Assembly (NCBI RefSeq): GCF_000498395.2 | Contig: NZ_CP010979.1 | Coordinates: forward strand, 2,728,001 to 2,792,000 | Source: Pseudomonas putida S13.1.2 | GTDB taxonomy: Bacteria > Pseudomonadota > Gammaproteobacteria > Pseudomonadales > Pseudomonadaceae | DNA: 64,000 bases | Direction: 5' to 3' | Shown here: piece after piece, positions 1-7,929 of the stretch | Numbering within the stretch: position 1 is the first letter of the stretch | Layout of the letters: every line of letters starts with the position of its first letter | Translations under genes and position numbers: made by a program | Notes under the pieces: generated by a model | The model's input: the letters and a program-made list of their open reading frames with translations, nothing else | What the model was told of the DNA's origin: nothing | Databases searched by the model: none

Positions 1-2
1 AG

Positions 3-1304
3 GAACTCAAGGCCCTCAAGCCTTTTCGCCGTCGCTCTACGAAGAACCTTTTCCCAGGCGACGTTTACACAGCGGACGGGCACAAATTTGATGCTGAGGT
101 TATTAACCCGCTCACTGGCAAGCCTTATCGACCCGAAATCACAACGGTACTCGATGTTGCTACGCGCCGAGTGGTGGGTGTCTCGGTCGGCGAGGCCGAG
201 TCAGCAATCGGCGTACTGGATGCACTTCGTGATGCCGTCCGGGAGTGCATGTTCTCAATCTTCTACGTGGACAACGGGTCAGGCTTTGCAAACGACACAG
301 TCCGGGAGGTAGTCGACCGGCTCGGCGGAACAATGACGCACTCCTTGCCATACAACAGCCAGGCACGAGGGCTATCAGAACGAGGGCACCAGACAATTTG
401 GGTTCGTGCCGCGAAGAAGCTCACCTCATATATCGGTGCGGACATGGATAAGCACGCCGGTACAAAAGTGCATAGAGTTGGTCGTAAGCAATTACGCCTG
501 ACGGGCAGGTCTCAACTCATTCCCGAGTTCGGTGTTTTCATGGCCGGCATGGAGCAAGAGGTAGCAACTTACAACAGCACCCCTCACAGGGGGCTTGAGA
601 AGATTCGCGATCTTGAAAGCGGCCTGATGCGGCATATGACACCCGACGAAGCCTGGCAAGCAGCAATCACCGAGGGTTGGGAGCCTATGTGCGCATCGAG
701 CGCCTTGGTGGAATCTCTTATGCGACCGCAGCTCATCAGAACAACGCGGCGCGGCGAAATTGCATGGGCTGGCAACACCTATTTCATGGCAGATCTAACG
801 GCCTTTCACGGCCAAGAAATACGTGTTGGGTACGACGTCAGGGATTCTACTCAGGTCTGGGCTTACACCGACGATGGCGAACTGATCGGCACAGCACAAC
901 TCAACGGAAACACCACAGATTACATGCCAATGACTATGGTCGAGCAGGCGCGGGAAAAGCGCGAGAAAGGCCAGTTCAAGCGTGCCGTAGATAAGTTGGA
1001 AGTGCTGACGGGCCACCGCGTCGAAATGATTGCACCTACTGCTGCGCCGTCGGCGGTATTGCAGCCAGGCGAGCGTTCAGCGGCCTTGGAGTATGCAAGA
1101 GAGGTGGTTGCTCAGCGGCCAGACTTCAAGATCCCAGACAACGACGTTACTCGTTACCGACTTTGGAAAAAACTGGATAAGCGCCAAGCACTTGGTGAAG
1201 AACTCAGTGATTTAGAGGCGCGATGGTGGAAGAGCTATTCCACTCATCCTGACCTGATTTACCAGCGCGAGCTGATGGAAGGAATTGAAAAACACGCGGG
1301 TTGA
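3..1304 (+). CDS. MuA-family DDE transposase (5' part outside window)
   Basis: The reading frame is open from the first bases of the window, so the N-terminal DNA-binding part is cut off and 433 residues are visible. The retroviral-integrase-like core shows the catalytic acidic residues: D in TADGHKFDAEV (visible residue 25), D in FYVDNGSGF (90) and E in ARGLSERGH (126). A beta-barrel Mu transposase C-terminal segment follows (about residues 235-310, around GEIAWAGNTYFMADL). The protein would carry out the DNA cleavage and strand transfer that integrate and replicate the phage, working with the MuB-like ATPase encoded next. MuA is 663 residues, so roughly a third is missing here. The family call is secure; the start is unknown. 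Confidence 0.95.
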   Translation, partial: ELKALKPFRRRSTKNLFPGDVYTADGHKFDAEVINPLTGKPYRPEITTVLDVATRRVVGVSVGEAESAIGVLDALRDAVRECMFSIFYVDNGSGFANDTVREVVDRLGGTMTHSLPYNSQARGLSERGHQTIWVRAAKKLTSYIGADMDKHAGTKVHRVGRKQLRLTGRSQLIPEFGVFMAGMEQEVATYNSTPHRGLEKIRDLESGLMRHMTPDEAWQAAITEGWEPMCASSALVESLMRPQLIRTTRRGEIAWAGNTYFMADLTAFHGQEIRVGYDVRDSTQVWAYTDDGELIGTAQLNGNTTDYMPMTMVEQAREKREKGQFKRAVDKLEVLTGHRVEMIAPTAAPSAVLQPGERSAALEYAREVVAQRPDFKIPDNDVTRYRLWKKLDKRQALGEELSDLEARWWKSYSTHPDLIYQRELMEGIEKHAG

Positions 1305-1362
1305 GAGCCCGCGTTTATTGGAGTCCAGCGTGTTGGCGCACGCTAGAAAAAGGAGATGCACA

Positions 1363-2085
1363 GTGAGTGTAACTAAAATCGTAGCCCTTACCAATGTCGG
1401 ACTACTCGCAGGAGCGGTAAAGCGTGCGCAAGCTCGCCCAGCAGGCCTGCCTGGGTTGGTCGTGATGTACGGCCCCAGTGGCCTAGGCAAATCAGTCGCG
1501 GCTTCCTTTGCTGCAAATCAGCATCGTGCTTATTACGTGGAGTGCCGCGACACCTGGTCGAAGAAAGCATTTCTGATAGCCGTCCTGAAAGACATGGCAA
1601 TCGCGCCCGGTCGCACCATGGGCGACATGATGGATCAGATCGCTGAACAGCTGTCCCGATCCATGCGACCGCTGATTGTGGACGATGTGCAGTACATGCT
1701 TGATAAAGCAATCGCGAACATCCTTACCGACCTCTATAACGCGAGCCAAGGAACTATTGTTCTGATCGGCGAAGAGCGGGTGCCGGCCTCGCTGTCAAAA
1801 CTTGAACGTCTGCACAACCGAGTTATGGAGTGGGTCCCAGCACAACCGGCATCGCTCGATGACCTTATTGAGCTATCCCAGTCGAACTATCCGAACCTTG
1901 AAATTGCCGAGGATCTTCTTGAGGACTTGTGCCGGGCCACTCGTGGGTGCCTACGTCGCGTCGCAGTAAACCTGTACAAGGTGCAAAGCGAGGCCTCGGC
2001 AAATATGTGGGGTCGTGTTGATTTGGCTACATGGGGTAAGCGCGGCTGGTTCACAGGCGAAGCTCCTACCCGGAGATCGATCTAA
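1363..2085 (+). CDS. MuB-like AAA+ ATPase, transposition target selector
   Basis: A 240-residue P-loop ATPase. Walker A is GPSGLGKS (residues 37-44) and Walker B is LIVDDVQYM near residue 108. It lies directly after the transposase, which is the Mu A-B arrangement. By family knowledge it binds DNA as an ATP-dependent filament, delivers target DNA to the transposase and protects the phage from self-insertion. The frame is open from 1285, but the GTG at 1363 is chosen because AAGGAG lies about eight bases upstream. At 240 residues it is shorter than Mu B (312) and lacks the long N-terminal helix-turn-helix part. Its stop overlaps the next ATG (TAATG). Confidence 0.88.
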   Translation: MSVTKIVALTNVGLLAGAVKRAQARPAGLPGLVVMYGPSGLGKSVAASFAANQHRAYYVECRDTWSKKAFLIAVLKDMAIAPGRTMGDMMDQIAEQLSRSMRPLIVDDVQYMLDKAIANILTDLYNASQGTIVLIGEERVPASLSKLERLHNRVMEWVPAQPASLDDLIELSQSNYPNLEIAEDLLEDLCRATRGCLRRVAVNLYKVQSEASANMWGRVDLATWGKRGWFTGEAPTRRSI

Positions 2086-2858
2086 TGGGCCGGAAAGCAA
2101 TTCTCGTTGTAACTGGCACAAAAGAGCCTCGTCAGCGTATGTGGGAGTCTATTCGCGTACTCGGCCCCGGATTCTCTGCCAACGATATCGCTAGACGTAG
2201 TGGTCAGATGCCGAGGGAAATCAATGACTATTTCAATGCGCTGGTTAAGGCAGGAATCATCGGACTCATTGAATCCCCGAAAGGAAAAGGTGGCCGTGTC
2301 TACTCACTGATGAAGGACGAAGGCGCCGAGCACCCACGGCTAAATAGGAAGGGTGAGCGGGTTTATGCACACCTGGTTACTGAAAACATCTGGCGTAGCG
2401 TTCGTATTTTGAAAGGTAACTTCACCGCTGAGACGGTATTGCACACCGCCTCTGCCGGTGGTGTCGCGATGACCATTAGCAAGGTCCGCCAGTACCTAAA
2501 CTCCCTGACAGAGGCTGGCTATTTCACGAAGACCGAGTGGGAGAGGAATATCCCGGAGACATATCAGCTTGTTCCGGGGAAATACTCAGGGCCTCGCCCG
2601 CCTGAGATTCGTAAGCTTGACTCGCTCCAAGTATATGACTCCAACCTTGGCAAGCTGGTCTACGTAAAAACCACCGGCTCGTTTGGGGCAGATCACAGCC
2701 TGATTGAATCTGGGGTCGCTCTGCTGCGCACTCGAGACTTGCTTAATGAGTGGCTGGAATTGGCTCAAACCGGCAAAGCGGTCAAGCCTTCGGCTGATCT
2801 TGTTCAGCGCACGCAACTGGAACTTGCTTCCACCGGGGAGTCTGGAGGCCTGCAATGA
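2085..2858 (+). CDS. Early-region protein with two winged-helix-like segments
   Basis: A 257-residue protein translationally coupled to the MuB-like gene. Two stretches, about residues 15-70 (FSANDIARRSGQMPREINDY) and 100-155 (FTAETVLHTASAGGVAMTIS), have the pattern of helix-turn-helix followed by a wing and may be a tandem repeat of one DNA-binding fold. Both are followed by a phrase such as ALVKAGII or SLTEAGYF, typical of winged-helix domains. Comparable genes occur downstream of MuB in Pseudomonas transposable phages, but no function is established that I can name. A role in early regulation or replication is an inference. Confidence 0.6.
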   Translation: MGRKAILVVTGTKEPRQRMWESIRVLGPGFSANDIARRSGQMPREINDYFNALVKAGIIGLIESPKGKGGRVYSLMKDEGAEHPRLNRKGERVYAHLVTENIWRSVRILKGNFTAETVLHTASAGGVAMTISKVRQYLNSLTEAGYFTKTEWERNIPETYQLVPGKYSGPRPPEIRKLDSLQVYDSNLGKLVYVKTTGSFGADHSLIESGVALLRTRDLLNEWLELAQTGKAVKPSADLVQRTQLELASTGESGGLQ

Positions 2859-3232
2859 AACGGGCGGTGAATTTATCGAACTGGGGAGCCGAGCCGCCGC
2901 TGTTCGTGCGGCTCTTGGCTAAAGAGGTAACGGCCACCAGCCGCACGCACGCTGCGATCCGTATCAGCATGAGTCGTACTGCGGTAAGTCTGTTGCTCGA
3001 TAACAAATACCCAAGCCCTACCACTGCGGGGATTGAGCGCCGAGTAATGGAAGTTCTTGGCCGGATCGAGTGCGTGGCGACCGGAGACACGCTGACAGTT
3101 GAACAGTGCCAGCGGTTATATCAACGCCCGGCTCCGACACATAACCCGCTAGCAATGCAGCATTGGCGAGTGTGCCAGCAGTGCCCGTTTAACCCGAATT
3201 GCTCAGGAGGTCGCAATGTCTCTTTGCATTAA
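2855..3232 (+). CDS. Small helix-turn-helix protein with C-terminal Cys cluster
   Basis: A 125-residue protein whose ATG overlaps the preceding stop by four bases, with a GGAGG seven bases upstream. Residues about 20-50 (HAAIRISMSRTAVSLLLDNK) look like a Cro/LacI-type helix-turn-helix. The C-terminal segment has CQQCPFNPNC, a cysteine cluster that could bind zinc or another metal. Proteins of this shape occur in the early operon of Mu-like phages and are often labelled as transcriptional regulators. Its target cannot be seen from sequence. Confidence 0.55.
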   Translation: MKRAVNLSNWGAEPPLFVRLLAKEVTATSRTHAAIRISMSRTAVSLLLDNKYPSPTTAGIERRVMEVLGRIECVATGDTLTVEQCQRLYQRPAPTHNPLAMQHWRVCQQCPFNPNCSGGRNVSLH

Positions 3233-3722
3233 AGATAACCAGGTAGAAATCCGCGCTCAGGCCAAAGGGATGGTGCGCCTCTATTGCGAGGGTAAATGCG
3301 TAGGTTTCGCCGCGACGCTTACTCGGGCGGTGACTAAGGCTGGCGAGCTGCGGGCTCTTTTTAAGCTTCGCGAAAAAACGGACGAAAAATTGGCAGTTGA
3401 ACAGATTACCAAAGCACCCGTTCGTTCCGTAGTGGATGAATCCCCAGTGGTGGCGTCTAGCTCGCAGGAAACGGCATGGGTAATCGAGGCGTATTGCTGG
3501 AACGGCATCAAGTACGCCCCGGTCACGGTGGCGGCCAAGTTTGGTGAGGAAGGCGCCAAAGCACTGCTTCTTGGGCTGGAGACCTACCACCAGTTCAAGC
3601 CCGAACTCACCAAGCCTGATGATTTGATGAATTGGCGCGACAAGCACCCACTCGGCGGCAAAGCGGTGCACGCAAAGTACTTCCGTGCCCGGGAAATCCC
3701 AATCCTACAGGGGGTGCACTGA
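3216..3722 (+). CDS. Hypothetical early-region protein
   Basis: A 168-residue protein preceded by a strong AGGAGG and overlapping both neighbours (17 bases with the upstream gene, one base with the downstream ATG). The N-terminal 60 residues are rich in basic residues. The C-terminal 80 residues contain a Trp- and Tyr-rich stretch (AWVIEAYCWNGIKYAPVTV) that may be a compact domain. No motif was recognised. Its position in the replication/early operon suggests an accessory role. Confidence 0.5.
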   Translation: MSLCIKDNQVEIRAQAKGMVRLYCEGKCVGFAATLTRAVTKAGELRALFKLREKTDEKLAVEQITKAPVRSVVDESPVVASSSQETAWVIEAYCWNGIKYAPVTVAAKFGEEGAKALLLGLETYHQFKPELTKPDDLMNWRDKHPLGGKAVHAKYFRAREIPILQGVH

Positions 3723-4219
3723 TGCGCACTCGTTGCCCTAACTGCGGCACCACGCTTTCGCTGGACGCATTGATCGCACATGACGGCGCCCGAGATGCAC
3801 TGGGTGTTGCCTTCAAGTTGTCCGGCCCGCTGGGTCACGCCCTGGTGCGTTACCTGGGACTGTTCAGGCCTGAAACCCGCGAGCTGACCATGGACCGTGT
3901 GGCGAAGCTGCTCACCGAGCTGCTGCCGGACGTGCAGGCGCAGCGCATCGAGCGCGGTGGCCAAGTGTTTGAAGCCCCGCCTGAATGCTGGGCATGGGCA
4001 ATTGAGCAGGCCTTGGTTGCGCGTGAAACCGGGCGGCTGGTGACGCCCCTCAAGGGGCACGGCTGGCTGTACCAGGTCATGACTCAGTACCAGCCAGGTT
4101 CAGCGGGTGGTGCGCTGGTTTTGGCACCAGAAGCGGCGCAAGCCCAGCCGGTACGCCGTGGTAACCCAAGTCAGACCAACGCAGCGCTGGCGGCGCTGGA
4201 GGCGCGTGCTCGTGGCTAA
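3722..4219 (+). CDS. Hypothetical protein with N-terminal CxxC zinc motif
   Basis: A 165-residue protein starting at the ATG that overlaps the upstream TGA (TGATG). The N-terminus has CPNCGTTLSLDALIAHD, a half zinc-ribbon. The rest is helical and would suit a replication or DNA-binding accessory, around residues 40-110. The frame is open from 3632, but starting there would overlap the upstream gene by 90 bases, so 3722 is preferred. From this gene on the sequence looks more GC-rich than the first 3.7 kb. Confidence 0.55.
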   Translation: MRTRCPNCGTTLSLDALIAHDGARDALGVAFKLSGPLGHALVRYLGLFRPETRELTMDRVAKLLTELLPDVQAQRIERGGQVFEAPPECWAWAIEQALVARETGRLVTPLKGHGWLYQVMTQYQPGSAGGALVLAPEAAQAQPVRRGNPSQTNAALAALEARARG

Positions 4220-4688
4220 GTGGCTGGAACGAGAGGTCGCTTCCGGACTCATGGGCCTGATCGCTCTGCGCCTGGACGGAGCACCCGCCGCCGACACGGT
4301 AGGTGCAACGCTCGACATCTGGCTTGTGGTGCTGGCGAAGGGCCGAGAGTGGGATGAGCACATCGACGCCGAACGTATCCGCAAGGCATTCCAAGTGCTG
4401 TTTTCAACCTGCGAGCGCTGGCCAGCCCCGGCCAGGCTCCTGCGGGAAATGCCAGCACGGATGCCTGTCCCGGCGCTGCCAAGGCCGAGCCGCACGGACC
4501 AGCAGAGACAGACCGGAAACGATGCCCTTGACGGGATCGTCAGCGGCATGAGGCGCAGCGCTCGTATCAGCATTGGGCCGAAAACAGACCGGCAGATTGA
4601 TGCTGCCAGAGTGGGGGCTGATGCAGTGTTCGATCACCTGCAGCATGAAGCCCTCATTTCAAAAACCATGGAGCAACCAAGCAAATGA
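4212..4688 (+). CDS. Hypothetical early-region protein
   Basis: A 158-residue protein. The frame is open from 4107, but the GTG at 4212 is preferred because GGAGG lies nine bases upstream and the overlap with the previous gene shrinks to eight bases. The protein reads MAKWLEREVASGLMG..., with a helical N-terminal half and a basic C-terminal half. It has features often seen in replication accessory proteins (a block APARLLREMP near residue 80), but no family was recognised. It ends in an ATGA overlap with the DUF3164 gene. Confidence 0.5.
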   Translation: MAKWLEREVASGLMGLIALRLDGAPAADTVGATLDIWLVVLAKGREWDEHIDAERIRKAFQVLFSTCERWPAPARLLREMPARMPVPALPRPSRTDQQRQTGNDALDGIVSGMRRSARISIGPKTDRQIDAARVGADAVFDHLQHEALISKTMEQPSK

Positions 4689-5326
4689 GCAACATTCCCG
4701 AAGGGTTTCTGAAAGACGCCAAAGGCCACCTGGTTCCGCTGGACCTGGTTAAGCCAATCGACATGGCACGCAATGACCTGGTGCTTGAGCTGGTGGCAAA
4801 GGCACAGGTGGTATCGAAGACGCTGGCCGACTTCAAGACCGACGCATTCGGCGATATCAAGGCCTTCGTTGATATGTCGGCGGAGCAGTACAAGGCCAAG
4901 GTCGGTGGCAAGAAAGGCAACGTGACGCTGATGTCGTTCGATGGCCAATACAAGGTCGTGCAGGCGGCTCAGGACAACATCCGCTTTGACGAGCGCCTGC
5001 AAGCCGCCCGCGCCCTGATTGACGAGTGCCTGACCGAATGGACCCAGGACGCCCGGAGCGAGGTGCGGGCAATCGTCAACGAGGCATTCCGCGCTGACAA
5101 GCAAGGCGAAATCAGCACCGGCCGAGTCCTCGCCCTGCGCCGCATGGATATCAAAGACGCCCGGTGGCAGCGCGCCATGGAGGCCATCGGCGACGCCGTC
5201 CAAGTGGTCGGTTCCAAAAGCTACATCCGCGTGTACCAGCGGGTTGGTGAGTCGGAGCAGTACGTGCCGATCCCGCTCGACATCGCCAGCGCCTCGCTGA
5301 CCACCACCACCCACTCCGTGCACTGA
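4685..5326 (+). CDS. DUF3164 family protein
   Basis: A 213-residue protein matching the DUF3164 pattern common in the early region of Mu-like phages: N-terminal IPEGFLKDAKGHLVPLDLVK, a central helical stretch, then GNVTLMSFDGQYKVVQA and a conserved segment around RAIVNEAFRADKQGEIS. The family has no settled biochemical role, though its position beside replication genes is conserved. It is coupled to the upstream gene by an ATGA overlap. Confidence 0.8.
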   Translation: MSNIPEGFLKDAKGHLVPLDLVKPIDMARNDLVLELVAKAQVVSKTLADFKTDAFGDIKAFVDMSAEQYKAKVGGKKGNVTLMSFDGQYKVVQAAQDNIRFDERLQAARALIDECLTEWTQDARSEVRAIVNEAFRADKQGEISTGRVLALRRMDIKDARWQRAMEAIGDAVQVVGSKSYIRVYQRVGESEQYVPIPLDIASASLTTTTHSVH

Positions 5327-5365
5327 TTCGCCTGCAATCACCACCAATTTCTGTGAGTAGTAAGA

Positions 5366-5629
5366 ATGGCCAAATACATTTTCACCGTTGAAGACACTGA
5401 CTCTGGCGTATCCGTTTCCGTTGAAGGTCAGGAAATCCAGTCCGTACTCAGCACCAAAGCAGGCGTTGTGGCTCGCGGCATGGTCCAGCAAGCCAAGATG
5501 ATCGGTCGCATCGAAGTCCCAATCGCCTTCACCGCTTTCCTCAACAACTGCAACTGCGACGCCGCCAGCCCATGCGAGGTGTGCCAGGCAGTCCGTGAGA
5601 TGCACCTCACCAAACCCACCATCCACTAA
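5366..5629 (+). CDS. Small hypothetical protein with Cys motifs
   Basis: An 87-residue protein. The N-terminal half reads as beta-rich (YIFTVEDTDSGVSVSVEG) and the C-terminal half contains NCNCDAASPCEVCQ, four cysteines that could bind a metal. No family was recognised. Its 3' end and downstream hairpin are nearly duplicated after the next small gene (see the repeat at 5620 and 5903). Confidence 0.55.
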   Translation: MAKYIFTVEDTDSGVSVSVEGQEIQSVLSTKAGVVARGMVQQAKMIGRIEVPIAFTAFLNNCNCDAASPCEVCQAVREMHLTKPTIH

Positions 5630-5659
5630 GCGAAACCACCCCGGCCTAGCCGGGGTTGG
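5620..5659 (+). repeat. Duplicated stop-codon/hairpin module, copy 1
   Basis: Forty bases starting CATCCACTAAGCGAAA include the end of one coding region, its TAA stop and a GC hairpin (CCCCGGC-CTA-GCCGGGG). A second copy lies at 5903-5942 with 34 of 40 positions the same. No T-run follows, so it is not a standard intrinsic terminator. Confidence 0.7.
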
Positions 5660-5714
5660 TCTGCCCGCCATGGTGGCCGGGTACTGACGAGCAGCCGAAC
5701 GAATGGAGAGAGTC

Positions 5715-5912
5715 ATGAGCGAGCAAAGAGAGCCTTTGGGGCGGATGCCCAACGACGAATATCGGATGAACCTGCCCGAGGGCAAAACCTGCGGCGACTG
5801 TGTGCACTGCCGCCGCTGCACCGCAATGTTCGGTCACATCCTAGCCGATGAGTCTTGCGACTGGAGTCCGTCGCGCTTCCGCGAAGCTGTGCCTACAACC
5901 GTCATCCACTAA
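5715..5912 (+). CDS. Small Cys-rich hypothetical protein
   Basis: A 65-residue protein with CGDCVHCRRC near residue 27 and a further Cys near residue 50, suggesting a small zinc-binding fold. The ATG at 5715 has GGAGAGAG just upstream; an in-frame ATG at 5703 lacks a site. It sits between the two copies of the 40-base hairpin module. Function is unknown; an early accessory protein is possible. Confidence 0.55.
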   Translation: MSEQREPLGRMPNDEYRMNLPEGKTCGDCVHCRRCTAMFGHILADESCDWSPSRFREAVPTTVIH

Positions 5913-5942
5913 GCGAAATCATCCCGGCCCGGCCGGGGTGGC
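5903..5942 (+). repeat. Duplicated stop-codon/hairpin module, copy 2
   Basis: Second copy of the module at 5620-5659. The shared part CATCCACTAAGCGAAA is identical, and the hairpin CCCGGCC-CGGCCGGGG differs in a few positions. It again spans the stop codon of a small Cys-containing gene. Confidence 0.7.
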
Positions 5943-5962
5943 ACACGTAGATAGGAAGCCTC

Positions 5963-6649
5963 ATGGACCGTAACAAGGCCCTGGACAAGATCAAGAAATG
6001 CCTGAGGTTGGCCACCAGTGCCAACCCCAACGAGGCGGCGGCCGCGATGCGGCAGGCGCAGGCGCTCATGAAAGAGCACGGTATCGGCCAAGACGATATG
6101 AGCATGGCCGATGTGATGGAGTGCACCGCCGTGGCCGGATCGAAGAAGACCCCGGCCAAGTGGGAGGCGCAGTTGGCCAACACCGTTTCGAGGGCCTACA
6201 CCTGCAAGGTGCTATTTGCCAGCGGGATCGGACGCTGGAACTTTATAGGTGAGATGGCCGAGGTAGCTGGGTACACCATGACTGTTCTGCTGCGCCAAGT
6301 GCGTCAGGCACGCCGCGACTTCACGCTAACCAAGCTCCAGCGCTGCAAACTGGCTACCAAGGTACGGCGCGCTGATGTGTTCTGCGAGGCATGGGTTCAT
6401 GCGGTGCGTGAGCAGGTGTCGACGTTCGCTGGCGCCAAGTTGTCCCCCGCCGTCGAGCAGTACCTGGCACATCACTATCCCGACCTGGTGCAACTGAAGC
6501 AGCTGGATCGTAACGCTACAGCGCGCCGCAAGGCTGGCGTGCGGGCCATAACCGATGCCCTGCATGGAATGTTGGCTGCGGGTGATGTACGCCTTAATCA
6601 CGGCATGACTACGGCGGCGCCTTTGGCACTCGCGCAGGTGGCGTCATGA
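5963..6649 (+). CDS. DUF2786 domain protein
   Basis: A 228-residue protein. The N-terminus (KALDKIKKCLRLATSANPNE, then AAAAMRQAQALMKEHG) is the DUF2786 signature, a short helical domain found in many phage and plasmid proteins. The rest, with basic patches such as KLQRCKLATKVRRADVFCEA, is the usual partner region. The role is unknown; the position among early genes between small Cys proteins and gemA is typical for Mu-like phages of Pseudomonas. AGGAAG precedes the ATG. Confidence 0.8.
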   Translation: MDRNKALDKIKKCLRLATSANPNEAAAAMRQAQALMKEHGIGQDDMSMADVMECTAVAGSKKTPAKWEAQLANTVSRAYTCKVLFASGIGRWNFIGEMAEVAGYTMTVLLRQVRQARRDFTLTKLQRCKLATKVRRADVFCEAWVHAVREQVSTFAGAKLSPAVEQYLAHHYPDLVQLKQLDRNATARRKAGVRAITDALHGMLAAGDVRLNHGMTTAAPLALAQVAS

Positions 6650-7047
6650 ACCGGCGCAATCAGCAGCTCAGCAAGATCCACATCGCCAAGAAAGACCTCG
6701 GCCTCGATGACGAAACCTATCGTGCCTTGCTGGACCGGATCACTGGCCAGTCATCGGCCAAAGACCTGAGCCCGCTCCAAGTGGCAAAGGTACTGCAAGA
6801 GTTTGAGCGGCTGGGCTGGAAGTCCAAGCAAGGCCGGGGCAAGCCAAAGCCTGCTGCGGACAAGGCAAAGCTGGTCGGCAAGGTCGAGGCCCAACTGGCT
6901 GAGGCCGGCCGGCCATGGGAATACGGTGACGGCCTGGCCAAGCGGCTTTACCAGGTGGAGCGGCTGGAGTGGCTTGACGCCAAGCAATTGGGTGGCGTCG
7001 TCGCTGCTCTGGCCAAGGACGCAAAACGACATGGGAGGCGGCAATGA
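6646..7047 (+). CDS. gemA: GemA-like regulatory protein (Mu gp16 family)
   Basis: A 133-residue protein. The N-terminal part (LSKIHIAKKDLGLDDETYRA, then LLDRITGQSSAKDLSPLQ) is the DUF1018/GemA signature. In Mu, GemA lies just before mor, modulates host gene expression and affects DNA supercoiling. Here the same order holds, with four-base overlaps on both sides (ATGA at 6646 and 7044). No domain beyond the family pattern was recognised. Confidence 0.85.
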   Translation: MNRRNQQLSKIHIAKKDLGLDDETYRALLDRITGQSSAKDLSPLQVAKVLQEFERLGWKSKQGRGKPKPAADKAKLVGKVEAQLAEAGRPWEYGDGLAKRLYQVERLEWLDAKQLGGVVAALAKDAKRHGRRQ

Positions 7048-7496
7048 GTAACGGAGAGCTGTTTGCATCTGGCGAGATCGACAAGCTAGATCCCGAAAAG
7101 TTACTGGCACAAATGAACGACGCCATTGTGCTGAAACGCTGGGAGGGGACGCTGATCGAGATGTCCAGCCTGGCTGAGTTCAAGCTGCGGCAGGTCTTGC
7201 CGGATAGGCAAGATGATGCGGCGAGCATTGCGCGTGCCGTGGTCCTCGCGATCTGCGAAACGATGGGCGGTTCTGTCGTCTACCTCCCGCGTGGCAATGC
7301 AGTGCGCCGGGCGCAGCGGGACGCGGAGATCTTCCGCGAGTGGCGAGAGAAAAGCCAACGGCCTGATGTGCTGGGTCGTAAGTTTGATCTGGCCAGCCAG
7401 ACAATTTATGACATCATTGCCCGCCAGCGCGTCCTACATCGACAGCAAGAGCCCGACCTATTCGGGTACGAGGATGCGCCGAAGCGGTTGCACTGA
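7044..7496 (+). CDS. mor: Mor-family transcription activator
   Basis: A 150-residue protein with the Mor/C pattern: an acidic N-terminal part, then GGSVVYLPRGNAVRRAQRDA, and a C-terminal helix-turn-helix (LGRKFDLASQTIYDIIARQR). In Mu, Mor binds as a dimer to an inverted repeat overlapping the -35 region and turns on the middle promoter for C, the late activator. No separate C gene is visible here, so this protein may activate the late promoters itself, as proposed for other transposable phages. A terminator follows 15 bases after the stop. Confidence 0.88.
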   Translation: MSNGELFASGEIDKLDPEKLLAQMNDAIVLKRWEGTLIEMSSLAEFKLRQVLPDRQDDAASIARAVVLAICETMGGSVVYLPRGNAVRRAQRDAEIFREWREKSQRPDVLGRKFDLASQTIYDIIARQRVLHRQQEPDLFGYEDAPKRLH

Positions 7497-7510
7497 CCGC
7501 CCCTACATCA

Positions 7511-7533
7511 AGCCCCGCCTAGCGGGGCTTTTT
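7511..7533 (+). terminator. Intrinsic terminator of the early operon
   Basis: The hairpin AGCCCCGC-CTA-GCGGGGCT is followed by a T-run. It lies just after mor and divides the early genes from the lysis/late genes. Confidence 0.9.
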
Positions 7534-7573
7534 GCTTAAAGCCCCCGGAAATACAGCGCCCTTGCTGCTCGGG

Positions 7574-7608
7574 CGAATCTAGCCAGGTCCATTCATCTGG
7601 CAGATTCG
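7574..7608. promoter_or_regulatory. Large inverted repeat before the lysis block, candidate activator site or mRNA hairpin
   Basis: The arms CGAATCT-A-GCCAG (7574-7586) and CTGGC-AGATTCG (7597-7608) are complementary except for one unpaired base, with ten bases between. The dyad sits between the early terminator and the first lysis-block gene, the place of a late promoter. A Mor-type dimer could bind it, but it could equally fold in RNA. No -10 was identified with confidence. Confidence 0.5.
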
Positions 7609-7611
7609 AAC

Positions 7612-7929
7612 ATGCTTGAGCACGCCACCTCTTCAGCGGATTTCGCTCAGCGCGTCATTGACGAGCGCTGCGAGAAGACGCGCCAAAGAATGATCGACGA
7701 CTGTCCGAGCGAATGGCGTACCGACGTCATAGGCCGGGTCGCAATTCATCGCCGGCAAGTTGCCCTGGACGCCTGCAAAGGTGGCCATAGCTACAGGTCA
7801 ACCCCAGCCCACCCTCCCAAACCAGGTCGTTACATCCCCCCGGCACAACGCCGGAATGGTCCAGGCGCAGCAGCAAGCGCTATGGCCGATATCCGCGCCG
7901 CCCTCAAACCCACCAAGGAGGTTCATTAA
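7612..7929 (+). CDS. Hypothetical protein at start of lysis block
   Basis: A 105-residue protein, basic and proline-rich in its second half (PAHPPKPGRYIPPAQRR). The N-terminal half is helical with two Cys residues. The stop overlaps the next ATG (TAATG), which supports real translation. Its ATG lies only three bases after a large inverted repeat and no clear ribosome site is visible, so the start is uncertain. No family was recognised. Confidence 0.45.
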   Translation: MLEHATSSADFAQRVIDERCEKTRQRMIDDCPSEWRTDVIGRVAIHRRQVALDACKGGHSYRSTPAHPPKPGRYIPPAQRRNGPGAAASAMADIRAALKPTKEVH

